Shown here in pieces: positions 63,305 through 64,000 of a stretch of 64,000 nucleotides of DNA (position 1 is its first letter; each line of letters starts with the position of its first letter). The position numbers and the translations under genes were made by a program. Source of the DNA: Rana temporaria (Eukaryota; Chordata; Amphibia; Anura; Ranidae). The notes under the pieces were generated by a model that saw nothing but the letters and a program-made list of their open reading frames with translations, did no database searches and was not told the origin of the DNA. Location of the stretch: assembly GCF_905171775.1 (NCBI RefSeq), contig NC_053500.1, positions 128,603,830-128,667,829 on the forward strand. The letters are read 5' to 3'.

Positions 63305-63851
63305 TGAAAGCTGCAGATTTAAAAATATAAAAAAATGACATTACTAGGTGAAAGTTATACGAGATCTAAGCGATTGGGTTCTCATCTAAGGCGTAATTTA
63401 AAGACGCGATTCTCTTTCTCCCTACAAGAAGGTGGAATTTTCTGTATAATGTACAATGTTGAAGCAGAGAAGCACATCTACACTGGATAAGGCCCTATGT
63501 ACTCTGGTACAGGTCTGTTCAATATGACCTTGTCCCTGCACACAGACGCACATTATCATCTCCAGCAGAATCGCAGTCTCCCGTCGCAGGCCCTGGGGGA
63601 GTTTGGAAATAGTCCTCTTTTATAAACAGTCTGTAGGTTTCCTCACTAATCCTAACCGCAAGGAGGAGGAAAAAAAAACCTGACAAATCCTGCAGAGCTG
63701 GGGAATCCTTAAATGGCCATATTAAAACAAGACACTTCTGTCTAACGACTGAATCATCCGCAGCAAAGAACATCCACCTTGTTAGGACATGGCTGGAGCA
63801 CAGATTCCTCAATGCGGTGCTGATCAGGACCTTAAAGGAGAAGGACACCTA
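63305..63851. other. Unrecognised
   Basis: No gene or repeat family recognised. Confidence 0.35.
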
Positions 63852-64000
63852 GGGCTAGATTCAGATAGCCCGGCGTAATTTTCTGCGGGCGTAACATATC
63901 TCAGATACGCTACCGTAACTTAGGGCGCAAGTTCGGTATTCATAAAGCACCTGCACCCTAAGTTACGGCGGCGTAGCGCATGTGGTCCGGCGTAAGCCCG
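63852..64000. mobile_element. MITE of the GGGCTAGATTC family, cut by the window end
   Basis: GGGCTAGATTCAGATAGCCC start, then the shared CCTAAGTTACGGCGGCGTAG interior. The right end is outside the window. Confidence 0.8.

Noticed and set aside
60217..63851. Search for MTSS I-BAR exons
   Set aside because: No segment combined splice signals with recognisable I-BAR sequence, so the exons are assumed to lie outside the window.

Overview
This window is repeat-rich vertebrate nuclear DNA. Two split genes lie in tandem on the minus strand. The exon/intron structure, vertebrate protein families, Tc1 elements and dense crowd of small DNA transposons (TTAA-targeting, hAT-like, and families with 3-bp target duplications) suggest an anuran amphibian, most likely a true frog (Ranidae). 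The species is an inference from repeat style and is not proven. I see no bacterial features, CRISPR arrays or tRNA/rRNA genes.

Gene 1 (minus, 429-22341) is a complete glycogenin, best matched to glycogenin-2 (gyg2). Nine exons join in frame to 386 codons plus a stop. They carry the GT8 DxD motif, the autoglucosylated tyrosine and the C-terminal glycogen-synthase-binding motif. The first exon shown has its own acceptor, so a non-coding exon probably lies upstream, perhaps in the GC-rich block at 27150-27640. Gene 2 (minus, 46317-58801) is the 3' part of an MTSS-family gene (I-BAR/WH2 actin regulators). Four exons ending in the WH2-like C-terminus are visible, and the I-BAR exons must lie beyond 64 kb. 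The two genes encode unrelated functions: glycogen priming and membrane/actin remodelling.

Everything else is intronic or intergenic repeat. Introns of gyg2 hold a 33-bp minisatellite (6.97-8.33 kb), a 30-bp minisatellite (16.35-17.52 kb), a TTAA element (9.85-10.84 kb), several MITEs, a solo LTR (19.30-19.91 kb) inserted in an older repeat, and a Tc1 remnant split by a MITE (20.47-21.64 kb). The 22.3-46.3 kb interval holds a decayed Tc1 transposase copy, foldback MITEs, a nested palindrome (34.66-35.36 kb), hAT-like elements with clear 8-bp duplications, and unrecognised single-copy-looking DNA. MTSS introns hold a 33-35 bp minisatellite (55.64-56.67 kb) and more hAT/MITE copies. The last 5 kb is again mostly repeats.

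The most interesting signal is a set of three dispersed plus-strand motifs (32.9, 48.9 and 61.5 kb) that each fold on paper into a type I hammerhead-ribozyme-like structure. Their stems differ in sequence but keep pairing, while the core CTGAAGA, GAAA and short stem III stay constant. All three share one extra base before stem II, so activity is uncertain. A degenerate fourth copy is on the minus strand at 47.9 kb. Hammerheads are known in Penelope-like retroelements, which is the likely source.
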